This document shows, piece by piece, positions 43,187 through 51,639 of a stretch of DNA of 64,000 nt. The DNA lies in assembly GCA_021155045.1 (NCBI GenBank), contig JAJNQB010000018.1, positions 67,270-131,269 of the forward strand. Direction: 5' to 3'. Source of the DNA: Arcticibacter sp. (lineage in GTDB: Bacteria > Bacteroidota > Bacteroidia > 2-12-FULL-35-15). The notes under the pieces are model-generated. The model searched no databases, was not told the origin of the DNA, and worked only from the letters and a program-made list of their open reading frames with translations. Position 1 is the first letter of the stretch, and every line of letters starts with the position of its first letter. A program made the translations under genes and the position numbers.

Positions 43187-45604
43187 ATGAAGCACACAAA
43201 GCACACATTATTATTTAACCAAATAAGTATTACTGATATTGCCAAAGTTGGAGGCAAGAACGCTTCACTTGGTGAAATGTATAATCAGCTTAATCCTAAA
43301 GGTATTGGCATTCCTAATGGATTTGCTTTAACTGCGGATGCGTATCGCTTATTTCGTAAACACAATAATATTGAGCAGCAACTAAATAATTTATTGCTGT
43401 CGTTAGATACCGAACATTATTCTAATCTTATTACAATTGGTGAAAAAGCAAGATCGTTGATTTTGTCAGGAACATTTCCAACTGATATTATTGATGCGCT
43501 TAATGAAGCCTATCAAACACTTTCTAGTGATTGTGGTATCAAAAATTTAGATGTAGCAGTTCGCAGCAGTGCCACTGCCGAAGATTTGCCTACAGCAAGT
43601 TTTGCCGGGCGGATGGAATCGTTCCTAAACATCAGCGGAGAAAAACAATTGCTTGATGCAGCGCATCGTTGTTACGCCTCTTTGTTTACCGACCGTGCCA
43701 TTAAGTACCGTCACGATATGGGCTTTACAGGAATAGATGTTGCTATTTCAGTTGGTGTTCAACAAATGGTGCGAAGTGATAAAGCATCATCGGGTGTCGC
43801 ATTTACAATTGATCCGGATAGCGGATTTGAAAATGGCATTATCATTAACAGTAGTTGGGGCTTGGGTGAAAATATTGTACAAGGCAGAGTAACTCCTGAT
43901 GAATGGTTGGTTTTTAAACCTACACTTTTTGATGAAAAACTAAACCCGATCTTAAAAAGCCACTGTGGAAGAAAAGAATATACTATGCTGTATGTTCAAA
44001 ATGCAGAAAGTGTGTCTGCCGAAAAAACGATTTTAAATATTGACACCTCTTCAGAAAAGCAAAACGAATTTTCACTTACAAAAAAAGAAGTCATTCAATT
44101 AGCACAATGGTGTTACAAAATTGAGCAACACTATGGAAAAGCAATGGATATTGAATGGGCAAAAGATGGTTTGAACAATCAATTATACATTGTGCAAGCA
44201 AGACCGGAAACTGTTCAAGGAAAAGAGAAAAAACAAGTAAGGGAAATATTTACACTCAAAGAAAAGGGGAAACTCCTTACCACTGGAATTGCATTAGGCG
44301 ATAAAATTGCTACTGGTAAAGCGCGAATTATTCTGAATCCGCAAGATGGTGGCCAGTTGCAAAAAGGCGAAATATTGGTTACAGATATTACCAATCCAGA
44401 CTGGGATCCGGTATTGAAAAAGGCAGCAGCCATCATCACTAATAAAGGTGGCAGAACAAGCCATGCGGCCATTGTCGCCAGAGAATTAGGAACAGTAGCA
44501 GTGGTGGGTTGTGGAAATGCTACAGAAATAATTAAAAACGGGCAAGAGATTACTGTTTCCTGTGCCGAAGGAAAAGAAGGAAATATTTACGATGGTATTT
44601 TAAAATGGGATATAAAAGAGCAGGATTTCAGTCAGCTGCCAATGCCTGAAACTAAACCCATGTTTATTCTTGCCGACCCCGATCGTGCTTTTGAATTAAG
44701 CAAGTATCCAAACCAGGGTGTTGGGCTTTTACGTTTGGAGTTCGCCATCAGCAACAGTATTCGCATACACCCTTTGGCTTTGATAGAATCTGAAAAAGTA
44801 CTTGACGAAAAAATAAAAAAGGAAATAAAAGAACTCACTAGAGATTATTCCACCGGTAAAGAATATTTCGTTAACAAACTTGTTGAGGCCGTATCTACAG
44901 TTGCAGCAGCATTTTATCCCAAAGATGTAATTGTGCGAATGAGCGATTTTAAAAGTAATGAATACGCCAACCTGATAGGTGGAAAATATTTTGAACCTCA
45001 TGAAGAAAACCCAATGATTGGTTTGCGTGGCGCTTCGCGCTATTACAGTGATTTTTATCGTAAAGGTTTTGCCTTGGAATGTGAAGCGTTGAAAAAAGTG
45101 CGGAATGAAATGGGTATGACCAACGTAAAATTGATGATACCATTTTGCAGAACAGTTGAAGAGGGAGAAAAAGTTATTGCTGAAATGAAGGCTAATTGGT
45201 TAAAGCAAAAAGAAAACGGTTTAGAAATTTATGTAATGATAGAAATACCTAGTAATGTTTTATTGGCAGATGAATTTGCTAATTTATTTGATGGTTTTTC
45301 GATCGGGTCTAACGATTTAACGCAACTTACTCTTGGTTTAGACAGAGATTCTGCATTGGTGAGTTATTTATTCAATGAAGAAAATCCCGCAGTAAAAAGG
45401 CTGATAAAAGAAACCATTAGTGCTGCTAAGCGCAACAGTATTAAAGTGGGTTTGTGCGGACAAGCGCCAAGTGATATTCCGGCTTTTGCGAAATTTTTGG
45501 TAGAACAAGGAATAGACAGTATTTCATTTAATCCTGATGCTTTGATTAAGGGCATTGAGAATATTGTAGAAGCAGAAAAAACAAATCGTGTATTAAATAT
45601 ATAA
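43187..45604 (+). CDS. ppsA: Phosphoenolpyruvate synthase
   Basis: An 805-residue PEP synthase (pyruvate, water dikinase), which makes PEP, AMP and phosphate from pyruvate and ATP. The N-terminal ATP-grasp domain has VGGKNASLGEMYNQL and VAVRSSATAEDLPTASFAGRMESFLN. The swivelling phosphohistidine domain has GGRTSHAAIVARELG with the catalytic His. The C-terminal TIM barrel has GLLRLEFAI, the FSIGSNDLTQLTLGLDRD loop and VGLCGQAPSD with the proton-donor Cys. Length is normal. Direct placement among USPs suggests a role in carbon flux during growth arrest, redirecting pyruvate when respiration is limited; that is inference. Confidence 0.96.
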   Translation: MKHTKHTLLFNQISITDIAKVGGKNASLGEMYNQLNPKGIGIPNGFALTADAYRLFRKHNNIEQQLNNLLLSLDTEHYSNLITIGEKARSLILSGTFPTDIIDALNEAYQTLSSDCGIKNLDVAVRSSATAEDLPTASFAGRMESFLNISGEKQLLDAAHRCYASLFTDRAIKYRHDMGFTGIDVAISVGVQQMVRSDKASSGVAFTIDPDSGFENGIIINSSWGLGENIVQGRVTPDEWLVFKPTLFDEKLNPILKSHCGRKEYTMLYVQNAESVSAEKTILNIDTSSEKQNEFSLTKKEVIQLAQWCYKIEQHYGKAMDIEWAKDGLNNQLYIVQARPETVQGKEKKQVREIFTLKEKGKLLTTGIALGDKIATGKARIILNPQDGGQLQKGEILVTDITNPDWDPVLKKAAAIITNKGGRTSHAAIVARELGTVAVVGCGNATEIIKNGQEITVSCAEGKEGNIYDGILKWDIKEQDFSQLPMPETKPMFILADPDRAFELSKYPNQGVGLLRLEFAISNSIRIHPLALIESEKVLDEKIKKEIKELTRDYSTGKEYFVNKLVEAVSTVAAAFYPKDVIVRMSDFKSNEYANLIGGKYFEPHEENPMIGLRGASRYYSDFYRKGFALECEALKKVRNEMGMTNVKLMIPFCRTVEEGEKVIAEMKANWLKQKENGLEIYVMIEIPSNVLLADEFANLFDGFSIGSNDLTQLTLGLDRDSALVSYLFNEENPAVKRLIKETISAAKRNSIKVGLCGQAPSDIPAFAKFLVEQGIDSISFNPDALIKGIENIVEAEKTNRVLNI

Positions 45605-45614
45605 AACAATACTT

Positions 45615-45968
45615 ATGAAAAATTACATACTTACATTAACCCTAATACTATTTAGTTTTACTTTTTTTGGCTTTCATATTAAAGCAGGTAAAATTGATTA
45701 TAAATACGAAAGTACTGTTGTCTTAAATATAAAAAAGCATAGCTCCGAAGAAATACAAGTTGCTCAAAGCTTACTTTTAAAAAGCAGCAACATAAGTATA
45801 GATTACCAATGTCTTGCTTCGGGTGTAATAGTTTGTAAAATAAGTCACAATTATTTACAAGAAGCGGATGTAAAACAGTTTGTTTATAATGCATTGAGTA
45901 GTAAAATCCCAGTAAGTAGAATAAGCATACTGTTTGTTGATATACATTCAAAAACTAATCAGTGCTAA
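45615..45968 (+). CDS. Small exported protein of unknown function
   Basis: A 117-residue protein starting 10 bp after ppsA. A signal peptide (MKNYILTLTLILFSFTFFGF) precedes an alpha/beta domain of about 90 residues (STVVLNIKKHSSEEIQVAQSLLLKSSNISIDYQC ... ISHNYLQEADVKQFVYNAL ... ISILFVDI). The pattern beta-helix-beta-beta-helix-beta resembles a ferredoxin-like/HMA-type fold, without the CxxC metal site. Three Cys are present, two near the strands. I do not recognise a family. Confidence 0.7.
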   Translation: MKNYILTLTLILFSFTFFGFHIKAGKIDYKYESTVVLNIKKHSSEEIQVAQSLLLKSSNISIDYQCLASGVIVCKISHNYLQEADVKQFVYNALSSKIPVSRISILFVDIHSKTNQC

Positions 45969-45981
45969 ATAAAATCAAGAA

Positions 45982-46062
45982 ATGAAAACATTAGTTTACA
46001 GCAGACGTGGTTTTGATAAACCCTTTTTAGAAAGGATGCTCAAATTAATCAGGAAACTTTGA
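45982..46062 (+). pseudogene. N-terminal remnant of a 2-hydroxyacid (D-lactate) dehydrogenase
   Basis: A 26-residue frame (MKTLVYSRRGFDKPFLERM, then LKLIRKL and stop) looks like the first 20 residues of D-isomer 2-hydroxyacid dehydrogenases, which typically open MK-hydrophobic-x-YS-x(3)-F/Y-DK-x-FLE. The rest of the enzyme is absent; no homologous-looking continuation follows in any frame before the SDR gene. Lactate dehydrogenases fit the fermentative theme of the island, so loss of this gene by deletion is plausible. The resemblance is short and from memory. Confidence 0.5.
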
Positions 46063-46213
46063 TAAGAAAAATTAATTACTAAAAGAAGCCATATTTATTA
46101 GTCTCGTAGATTTATATAATTGGAATTCTTAAAGTTGAAATACTTTTTAAATTATCATAAATAAATACAAATAAAACCGTAATCATCCTCATCCCAATTA
46201 AAAACAAAACAAT

Positions 46214-47020
46214 ATGAAAACAATACAACAATTATTCGACCTTACAGGTAAAACAGCCATTGTTACAGGAGGTGCAATGGGTATAGGAAAAGGAATTGCA
46301 TTGCGATTAGCTGAAGCTGGCGCTAATGTGATGATTGTAGATATAGCGACATTACAAGAAGCAGAACCTACTCTAAATGAAATAAAAACAAAGGGTGGCA
46401 AAGTTGCTTATTTGCATAAGGATTTAAGTGATACAAAAAATTTAGATACCGTGGTAACTAATACCCTTCAACATTTTGGGGATATTGATATTTTAGTGAA
46501 TAATGCCGGAATATTTAATTACGCACCGGTAACTCATCTTACCGAAGAGCTGTGGGATAAAACGATAAACTTGAATCTAAAGTCGGTTGCTTTTTTATCC
46601 AAGTTAGTTGTAAATACAATGATCGAAAAAAAACATGGAGGAAAAATAATTAACATTTCCTCTATTGATAGCTTAAAACCTTCAGGGAATTTATCTCACT
46701 ACGATTCTTCAAAAGGTGGAGTGAGAATGCTTACAAGGGCTTTTGCAAAAGAAGTTGGCAAACATGGTATTAATGTAAATGATATTGCTCCCGGAGGTGT
46801 TAATACACCGGGTGTTGCTAAAATAGGTGGGGCAAACATGACGAAAGAGCAACAAGAAGCCATGAAAGCGCAAATGGCTCAATTCGTTCAAATGCTTCCC
46901 TTACAACGTATGGGCGAACCAGAAGAGATTGGCAACACCGCTTTATTCTTAGCTAGTGACGCATCCAATTATATGACCGGGAGTACAATTGTAGTTGATG
47001 GTGGATTGTTGATACTTTAG
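46214..47020 (+). CDS. Short-chain dehydrogenase/reductase
   Basis: A 268-residue classical SDR. The cofactor motif is TGGAMGIGKG (TGxxxGIG), the stabilising motif is NNAG, and the catalytic residues are Ser in INISSIDS and Tyr/Lys in YDSSKGG. The adenine-side Asp of VDIATL indicates NAD+ preference. The C-terminus has FLASDASNYMTGSTIVVDGGLLIL. Family members oxidise or reduce sugars, steroids or acyl-thioesters; the substrate cannot be told. It starts after a 150-bp gap downstream of the dehydrogenase remnant and is followed by the second TerB-like gene. Confidence 0.9.
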   Translation: MKTIQQLFDLTGKTAIVTGGAMGIGKGIALRLAEAGANVMIVDIATLQEAEPTLNEIKTKGGKVAYLHKDLSDTKNLDTVVTNTLQHFGDIDILVNNAGIFNYAPVTHLTEELWDKTINLNLKSVAFLSKLVVNTMIEKKHGGKIINISSIDSLKPSGNLSHYDSSKGGVRMLTRAFAKEVGKHGINVNDIAPGGVNTPGVAKIGGANMTKEQQEAMKAQMAQFVQMLPLQRMGEPEEIGNTALFLASDASNYMTGSTIVVDGGLLIL

Positions 47021-47085
47021 TTGATGGAATATGGATTATGTAGATTTTAAGTCATAGTTTATCGTACAAATAGAATCAAGAATTT

Positions 47086-47150
47086 TAAATTTGTGCTGTA
47101 ATGCTCATCGAGCACTTTATGAGGCAAATCGAGACCTTACTGATAAGGTC
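47086..47150 (+). promoter_or_regulatory. Promoter element and hairpin-rich 5' leader of the second TerB-like gene
   Basis: TAAATTTG (47086-47093) matches TAnnTTTG. Directly after it come two hairpins: TGCTC-ATC-GAGCA (47102-47114) and GACCTTA-CTGA-TAAGGTC (47133-47150, perfect 7-bp stem). Both lie in the presumed 5' leader before the ATG at 47179, so the leader may be regulatory or stabilising. Confidence 0.5.
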
Positions 47151-47178
47151 ATTCCGAATTTGGATGAATGATCAAATA

Positions 47179-47598
47179 ATGAAATTTCAAAAAATGAACT
47201 CCACACTTGAAACACAAAGTCTATTTTACCAAAATCTTGGCAAATTATTTTATGCCATTGCTGCTGCCGATAAAGTAATACGTGAAGAGGAAGTAAAGAA
47301 GTTAAAACAAATCGTTAATACGGAATGGCTTAATTTTGGTGGACTTAAAGTGAAACCAGAGATTGATGCCATGCGTCAAATAAAAATCACCTTTGATCAA
47401 CTTGCACAGCAAACGCAAAATCCGAATGATAGTATGGCAGATTTTAAATTATTTAAAAAAACACACGAAGATTTATTTACCGATGATGTGAAACAATTAA
47501 TATGGAAAACAGCCAGTGCAATTACTACCGCATTTTCAGGAAGAAATAAGTCTGAATTAATACTACTTGCCGAGTTGGGAATTATATTAAAATCATAA
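47179..47598 (+). CDS. TerB-like protein, second copy
   Basis: A 139-residue paralogue of the protein at 37432: QNLGKLFYAIAAADKVIREEEVKKLKQIV aligns with KELGHLLYAVAYSDGKVRKKEVDALREFV. The Asp-Gly-Lys loop has become DKV. An upstream ATG at 47101 would put the start within the promoter/hairpin leader and add residues unlike the paralogue, so ATG 47179 (or 47194) is preferred. Both copies bracket the USP/PpsA part of the island. The function is unknown; the family is associated with envelope stress and tellurite resistance by genetics. Confidence 0.72.
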   Translation: MKFQKMNSTLETQSLFYQNLGKLFYAIAAADKVIREEEVKKLKQIVNTEWLNFGGLKVKPEIDAMRQIKITFDQLAQQTQNPNDSMADFKLFKKTHEDLFTDDVKQLIWKTASAITTAFSGRNKSELILLAELGIILKS

Positions 47599-47640
47599 AA
47601 CAGAATAGATTTAAAATTTAGAAACAGAAACATTAAAAAT

Positions 47641-48729
47641 ATGAAAGGATCATTTAAACTTGGCAACATTAAAGGCATCGGTATCTTTATTCACTGGTCA
47701 TTTTCCCTTATTATTGCTTATATCATTTATAGTAATTATCGCACAGGGCATAATGCTGAACAAATACTGTGGTCAGTAATTTTTATACTTAGTATTTTTA
47801 TGACTGTCTTTTTGCACGAACTCGGCCACGCATTAGCAGCAAAAAAATATAATATAAAAACCAAAGACATTACTATATTACCTATTGGTGGGCTGGCGAG
47901 GCTAGAAAGAATTCCCGAAAAACCCTCTGAAGAACTAGTAGTTGCTATTGCGGGCCCACTTGTAAATATTACTTTAGCTATAATTACAGGACTATTTATT
48001 ACCATTCCTGATTTAAAAGAGTTAACGGTTCAATTAACCGGTGGTGTAAACCCAAGCAATTTCTTTTTAAACTTTTTTATTGTCAATATTTGGCTTGCTA
48101 TTTTTAATTTAGTTCCTGCATTCCCTATGGATGGCGGACGAGTATTAAGAGCAATACTCTCTATGAAGTTTGAAAGACATGTTGCAACAAAAGTAGCAGC
48201 ACGAATAGGACAACTACTTGCGATTGGTTTCATATTTATTGGGTTTAATAGCAACCCCTTTTTAATTTTTATTGGCTTATTTATTATTCTTGGCGCTCAA
48301 GCGGAAGTAGAAATGACTAAAGCGGGTTTTATGCTGAAAGGAATATTTGTAAAGGATATAGTGATGAAGCAATATGAAACAATAAATGCAAATGATATAG
48401 TAGAAACAGCAGTAAAACAATTATTGAATGGACAGTGTAAAAACTTTCTTGTAATTTCAGGTGAGCATCCTATTGGATCGCTAAGCCGTGATGAAATAAT
48501 TGAAGCCCTTTCAAATAATGGAAATAAATCGTCTATTAGTGCTGTAATGAATAAAAACACGTTGCAACTAAATATTAAAGAGCCAATTGAAGTAGCTTAT
48601 CAAAAAATGTTAACAAATAAAAATGGATTGGCTACCGTTTACGACAATCAACAATTTGTTGGAGTGTTAGATGTTGAAAATATTTTGGAGTTTATCATGA
48701 TTAAAAATGCCCAAGGGAATAACATATAA
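47641..48729 (+). CDS. Site-2-type intramembrane metalloprotease with CBS domains
   Basis: A 362-residue M50 protease. Membrane helices surround the zinc motif HELGHALAAKKYN (about residue 60) and the third ligand motif PAFPMDGGRVLRAIL (about 160). Two CBS repeats at the C-terminus (about 235-350, KDIVMKQYETINANDIVETAVKQLL and SISAVMNKNTLQLNIKEPIEVAYQKM) probably bind adenine nucleotides and tune activity to energy state. M50/CBS proteins (SpoIVFB-like, Rip3-like) cleave membrane anti-sigma factors or regulators in other bacteria. The next gene starts inside its 3' end (23-bp overlap), so translation is coupled. Confidence 0.93.
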   Translation: MKGSFKLGNIKGIGIFIHWSFSLIIAYIIYSNYRTGHNAEQILWSVIFILSIFMTVFLHELGHALAAKKYNIKTKDITILPIGGLARLERIPEKPSEELVVAIAGPLVNITLAIITGLFITIPDLKELTVQLTGGVNPSNFFLNFFIVNIWLAIFNLVPAFPMDGGRVLRAILSMKFERHVATKVAARIGQLLAIGFIFIGFNSNPFLIFIGLFIILGAQAEVEMTKAGFMLKGIFVKDIVMKQYETINANDIVETAVKQLLNGQCKNFLVISGEHPIGSLSRDEIIEALSNNGNKSSISAVMNKNTLQLNIKEPIEVAYQKMLTNKNGLATVYDNQQFVGVLDVENILEFIMIKNAQGNNI

Positions 48730-49891
48730 TAGAAGTCAGGATAATGATATTCAATCTGTTGATAATATCGTGCTTGTACATAGCGGGGAAGACTATTTTT
48801 TGCGTTTACGAAATATTATTTCAAAAGCTCAAAATGAAATCCATCTTCAATCCTATATTTTTGAAAACGATACAACTGGATTAGAAATTGCTGAGGCATT
48901 GAAAGAAGCAGCTAATCGTAAAGTAAAAGTGTATGTTTTACTTGATGGATATGGCTCTTCAAAATTACCAAATAATTTTTTAGAAAATTTAAAGCAAAAT
49001 GGGATTAATATTCGTTTTTTTTCTCCTTTATTTTCAAAGAATAATTTTTATATCGGTAGGCGTTTACATCACAAAGTAGTTGTTGCAGATGGAGAAATTG
49101 TTCTTATTGGCGGTATTAATATTGCAAATAAATATCGTGGTTCAAATACGGAACACCCTTGGCTTGATTATGCTGTGCAAATTGAAGGAGCGTCTATTGG
49201 CGAGCCGCTTCAAAAATTATGTAAAGATATTTATCTTAAGAAAACTAGAACTAATAAAGAAATAATACAATGTAATTTTTATAATACGAATGAAACATCC
49301 GTTAAAATTCTTCGCAACGACTGGCTTAAGCAAAAAAACGAAATTTGCAACTCCTATATAAATGCTTTACAAAAAGCGGATAAAGAAGTAATTATTGTGG
49401 GGAGTTATTTTTTACCCGGCAGAAGGCTCTCAAACGCATTAAAAAGTGCGGCAAAAAGAGGGATAAAAGTTAAAATAATTTTGTCAGGAGTTTCTGACTT
49501 ACCTATTGTAATGAGAGCAACTCATTATCTTTATTCTTCGCTTCTTAAACAAAACATTGAATTGTTTGAGTGGAAAAAATCTGTTTTACATGGTAAGTTG
49601 GCAACTATTGACAAGGGGTGGGCAACCATTGGCTCATTTAATTTGAACCATTTGAGTTCATATGGTAGTATTGAAATGAATGTGGAAATAAGCTCAACGG
49701 AATTTTCAAAAAATCTTTCTGTTCATTTAATCAATGTATTAAATCAATGTGATAACATCACACTTGAAACACATAGAACAAGGAATGGAGTATTCATTAA
49801 GTTTATAAATTGGTTGGCGTATCGTTTAGTGCGTATCGCATTAATAATTGTTACTTACATTCCACAGAAACGCTTATTAAAACTATATTAA
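48707..49891 (+). CDS. Phospholipase D-family (cardiolipin synthase-like) enzyme
   Basis: A 394-residue protein with two HKD motifs, LHHKVVVADGEIVLIGG (first half) and LHGKLATIDKGWATIGSFNL (second half). Cardiolipin synthases use these for phosphatidyl transfer. It lacks the usual two N-terminal helices; instead one amphipathic helix lies at the C-terminus (INWLAYRLVRIALIIVTYIP). Its ATG lies 23 bp inside the preceding protease gene. Cardiolipin or a related lipid product would alter the membrane in stationary cells. Substrate specificity cannot be predicted; the enzyme could also be a PLD-type nuclease, though the flanking sequence favours lipid activity. Confidence 0.85.
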   Translation: MPKGITYNRSQDNDIQSVDNIVLVHSGEDYFLRLRNIISKAQNEIHLQSYIFENDTTGLEIAEALKEAANRKVKVYVLLDGYGSSKLPNNFLENLKQNGINIRFFSPLFSKNNFYIGRRLHHKVVVADGEIVLIGGINIANKYRGSNTEHPWLDYAVQIEGASIGEPLQKLCKDIYLKKTRTNKEIIQCNFYNTNETSVKILRNDWLKQKNEICNSYINALQKADKEVIIVGSYFLPGRRLSNALKSAAKRGIKVKIILSGVSDLPIVMRATHYLYSSLLKQNIELFEWKKSVLHGKLATIDKGWATIGSFNLNHLSSYGSIEMNVEISSTEFSKNLSVHLINVLNQCDNITLETHRTRNGVFIKFINWLAYRLVRIALIIVTYIPQKRLLKLY

Positions 49892-49892
49892 A

Positions 49893-50333
49893 TTGGAAAA
49901 AATAAATGTCGGCAGAAAATTGAAGCTTTTCTTCATAAAATTGGCAAGAGCAAGGGCAAGCACCGAAGAAATTTCGTGGGGTGCAGCTATTGGAACATTT
50001 ATAAGCGTGTTTCCTACTTTTGGATTTGGGATGCCATTTGTTGTTTTACTAAGCAAATTCGTTAAATTTAACTTAATAGCGGCTTTATCTTTAAGTGTAG
50101 TTTCAAACCCATTTACTAGCCCGTTTTTCATGATCTTGAGTTATAAAATAGGTTCCATAATCTTAGGCAGAAACATAGAATTTAACATAGATAATTGGAA
50201 AGATAACTTAAGCGATACAGGATTTGTGCTTTTAATTGGCTCGCTTATAGTAAGCGGTACGTTGAGCGTGTTAGCGTATTTTTTGACTACATTTATTGTG
50301 AAAAAATATAGAGATAAAAAAGGCATAAAGTAA
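49893..50333 (+). CDS. DUF2062 membrane protein
   Basis: A 146-residue protein with about three membrane helices and the DUF2062 signature WGAAIGTFISVFPTFGFGMPFVVLL followed by NPFTSPFFMILSYKIGS. Its role is unknown, but it is often encoded near lipid or cell-envelope genes. The start is a TTG 1 bp after the previous stop codon. No in-frame ATG exists before the conserved region, so the TTG is likely real and translation coupled to the PLD gene. Confidence 0.85.
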   Translation: MEKINVGRKLKLFFIKLARARASTEEISWGAAIGTFISVFPTFGFGMPFVVLLSKFVKFNLIAALSLSVVSNPFTSPFFMILSYKIGSIILGRNIEFNIDNWKDNLSDTGFVLLIGSLIVSGTLSVLAYFLTTFIVKKYRDKKGIK

Positions 50334-50375
50334 ATTGCATTTCTAAAAAAAGTTAAAATAAATTCCGAACAAACA

Positions 50376-51407
50376 ATGGTAAAAATTGAAAAAATAACAC
50401 AACCACTTTTTTTTATTGTATTAATAATAGCCTTATTAATTATTCTCAAAGGGTTCTTGATTCCGTTTTCGTTCGGGTTGTTAATTGCTTTAATTGTTTA
50501 CCCTATCTGTAAAAAACTCGAAAATAAAAAAATACCTCGCCCTATTGCTATTTTTATTTCAATTTTTTTTGTTGTATTTATTTTTTTTGGTATAATTTTA
50601 ATATTTGTATGGCAACTCAATGTCCTAAATAAAGAGATTCCAGAATTAACAATAAAGTTAAACCAACTTTTATTAGATACACAAAACTGGATTGATACAA
50701 CCTTTGGGTTATCAATGGTGGAGCAGAATAGCCTAATCACTAACACGGGTAAAAATTTGGTTTCTAATGTTGGGAAAGTTATTTCAGGATCGTTTTCTAT
50801 GGCTACAGGAACACTTTTTAATCTTATTATTATTCCTACATACTCTATATTAATTCTTTATTATAGAGGTATGTTGGTGAAATTTGTGAGTTCTTTTCTT
50901 GGAGTAAAATATAAAGAAAACTTACCTGTCATATTATCTGAAACTATTACTGTTTATTTTAATTATATAAAAGGTATGCTGTTGGTTTATTTTATTGTTG
51001 GTATTTTAAACAGCATAGGACTTTTAATTTTAGGCGTTGAACACGCTATCATGTTTGGAATGGCATCAGCATTACTAACTATCATTCCTTATATTGGTAT
51101 TTTAATTAGTTCTATTTTACCAATATCAATGGTGTGGATAGATAAAGGAAATATCTTATATCCATTAGGGGTAATAGGCGTGTTTTCAATTGTTCAATTT
51201 CTTGAAGGTAACATTATTTCTCCTTACATAGTTGGAAAGCAATTAGGCATTAATGCGTTTGTTTCCATCACTGCAATTTTCTTGGGAGGATTAATTTGGG
51301 GATTTTCGGGAATGATTTTATTTCTACCATTTGTAGCAATTTTAAAAATTATTTCGGGTCATGTTGATACTTTAAAACCAATTCATTTATTTCTTAAAAC
51401 CCCTTAA
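50376..51407 (+). CDS. AI-2E family membrane transporter
   Basis: A 343-residue protein with about eight membrane helices and the family's large soluble loop (about 60-150). Diagnostic parts are FGLLIALIVYPICKKLENK near the N-terminus, ASALLTIIPYIGILISSILP in the middle and the C-terminal QFLEGNIISPYIVGKQLGINAFVSITAIFLGGLIWGFSGMILFLPFVA. The family includes E. coli TqsA and sodium/proton antiporters; substrates vary and are not predictable here. It ends 232 bp before the ATPase gene. Confidence 0.92.
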   Translation: MVKIEKITQPLFFIVLIIALLIILKGFLIPFSFGLLIALIVYPICKKLENKKIPRPIAIFISIFFVVFIFFGIILIFVWQLNVLNKEIPELTIKLNQLLLDTQNWIDTTFGLSMVEQNSLITNTGKNLVSNVGKVISGSFSMATGTLFNLIIIPTYSILILYYRGMLVKFVSSFLGVKYKENLPVILSETITVYFNYIKGMLLVYFIVGILNSIGLLILGVEHAIMFGMASALLTIIPYIGILISSILPISMVWIDKGNILYPLGVIGVFSIVQFLEGNIISPYIVGKQLGINAFVSITAIFLGGLIWGFSGMILFLPFVAILKIISGHVDTLKPIHLFLKTP

Positions 51408-51433
51408 TTGTAATGATATAAATTTCCCTATTT

Positions 51434-51454
51434 ATGGTTGATTCAATCAACCAT
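51434..51454. promoter_or_regulatory. 21-bp perfect palindrome upstream of the P-type ATPase
   Basis: Arms ATGGTTGATT and AATCAACCAT flank a single C. The inner part reads TTGAT-TCA-ATCAA, similar to an FNR site but with a 3-bp spacer. No T-run follows, so it is not a usual terminator of the upstream gene. It lies 185 bp before the ATPase ATG in an otherwise featureless AT-rich gap. Confidence 0.5.
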
Positions 51455-51639
51455 CAGTGGCATTAAATAAAAAATAGCATGAAAAAAAGCACTTAGAAAG
51501 AACTATAGCAAAAAAATAATAAAAAATGTTTCATAAGTGATGGTATTTATTGGACTCCTCACGAAGAATAAATACATTTAAAGCAAGTTAACTAACAAAT
51601 TTTACAAAAGAGAATATATTTAAAATCAAATTACCTGAA

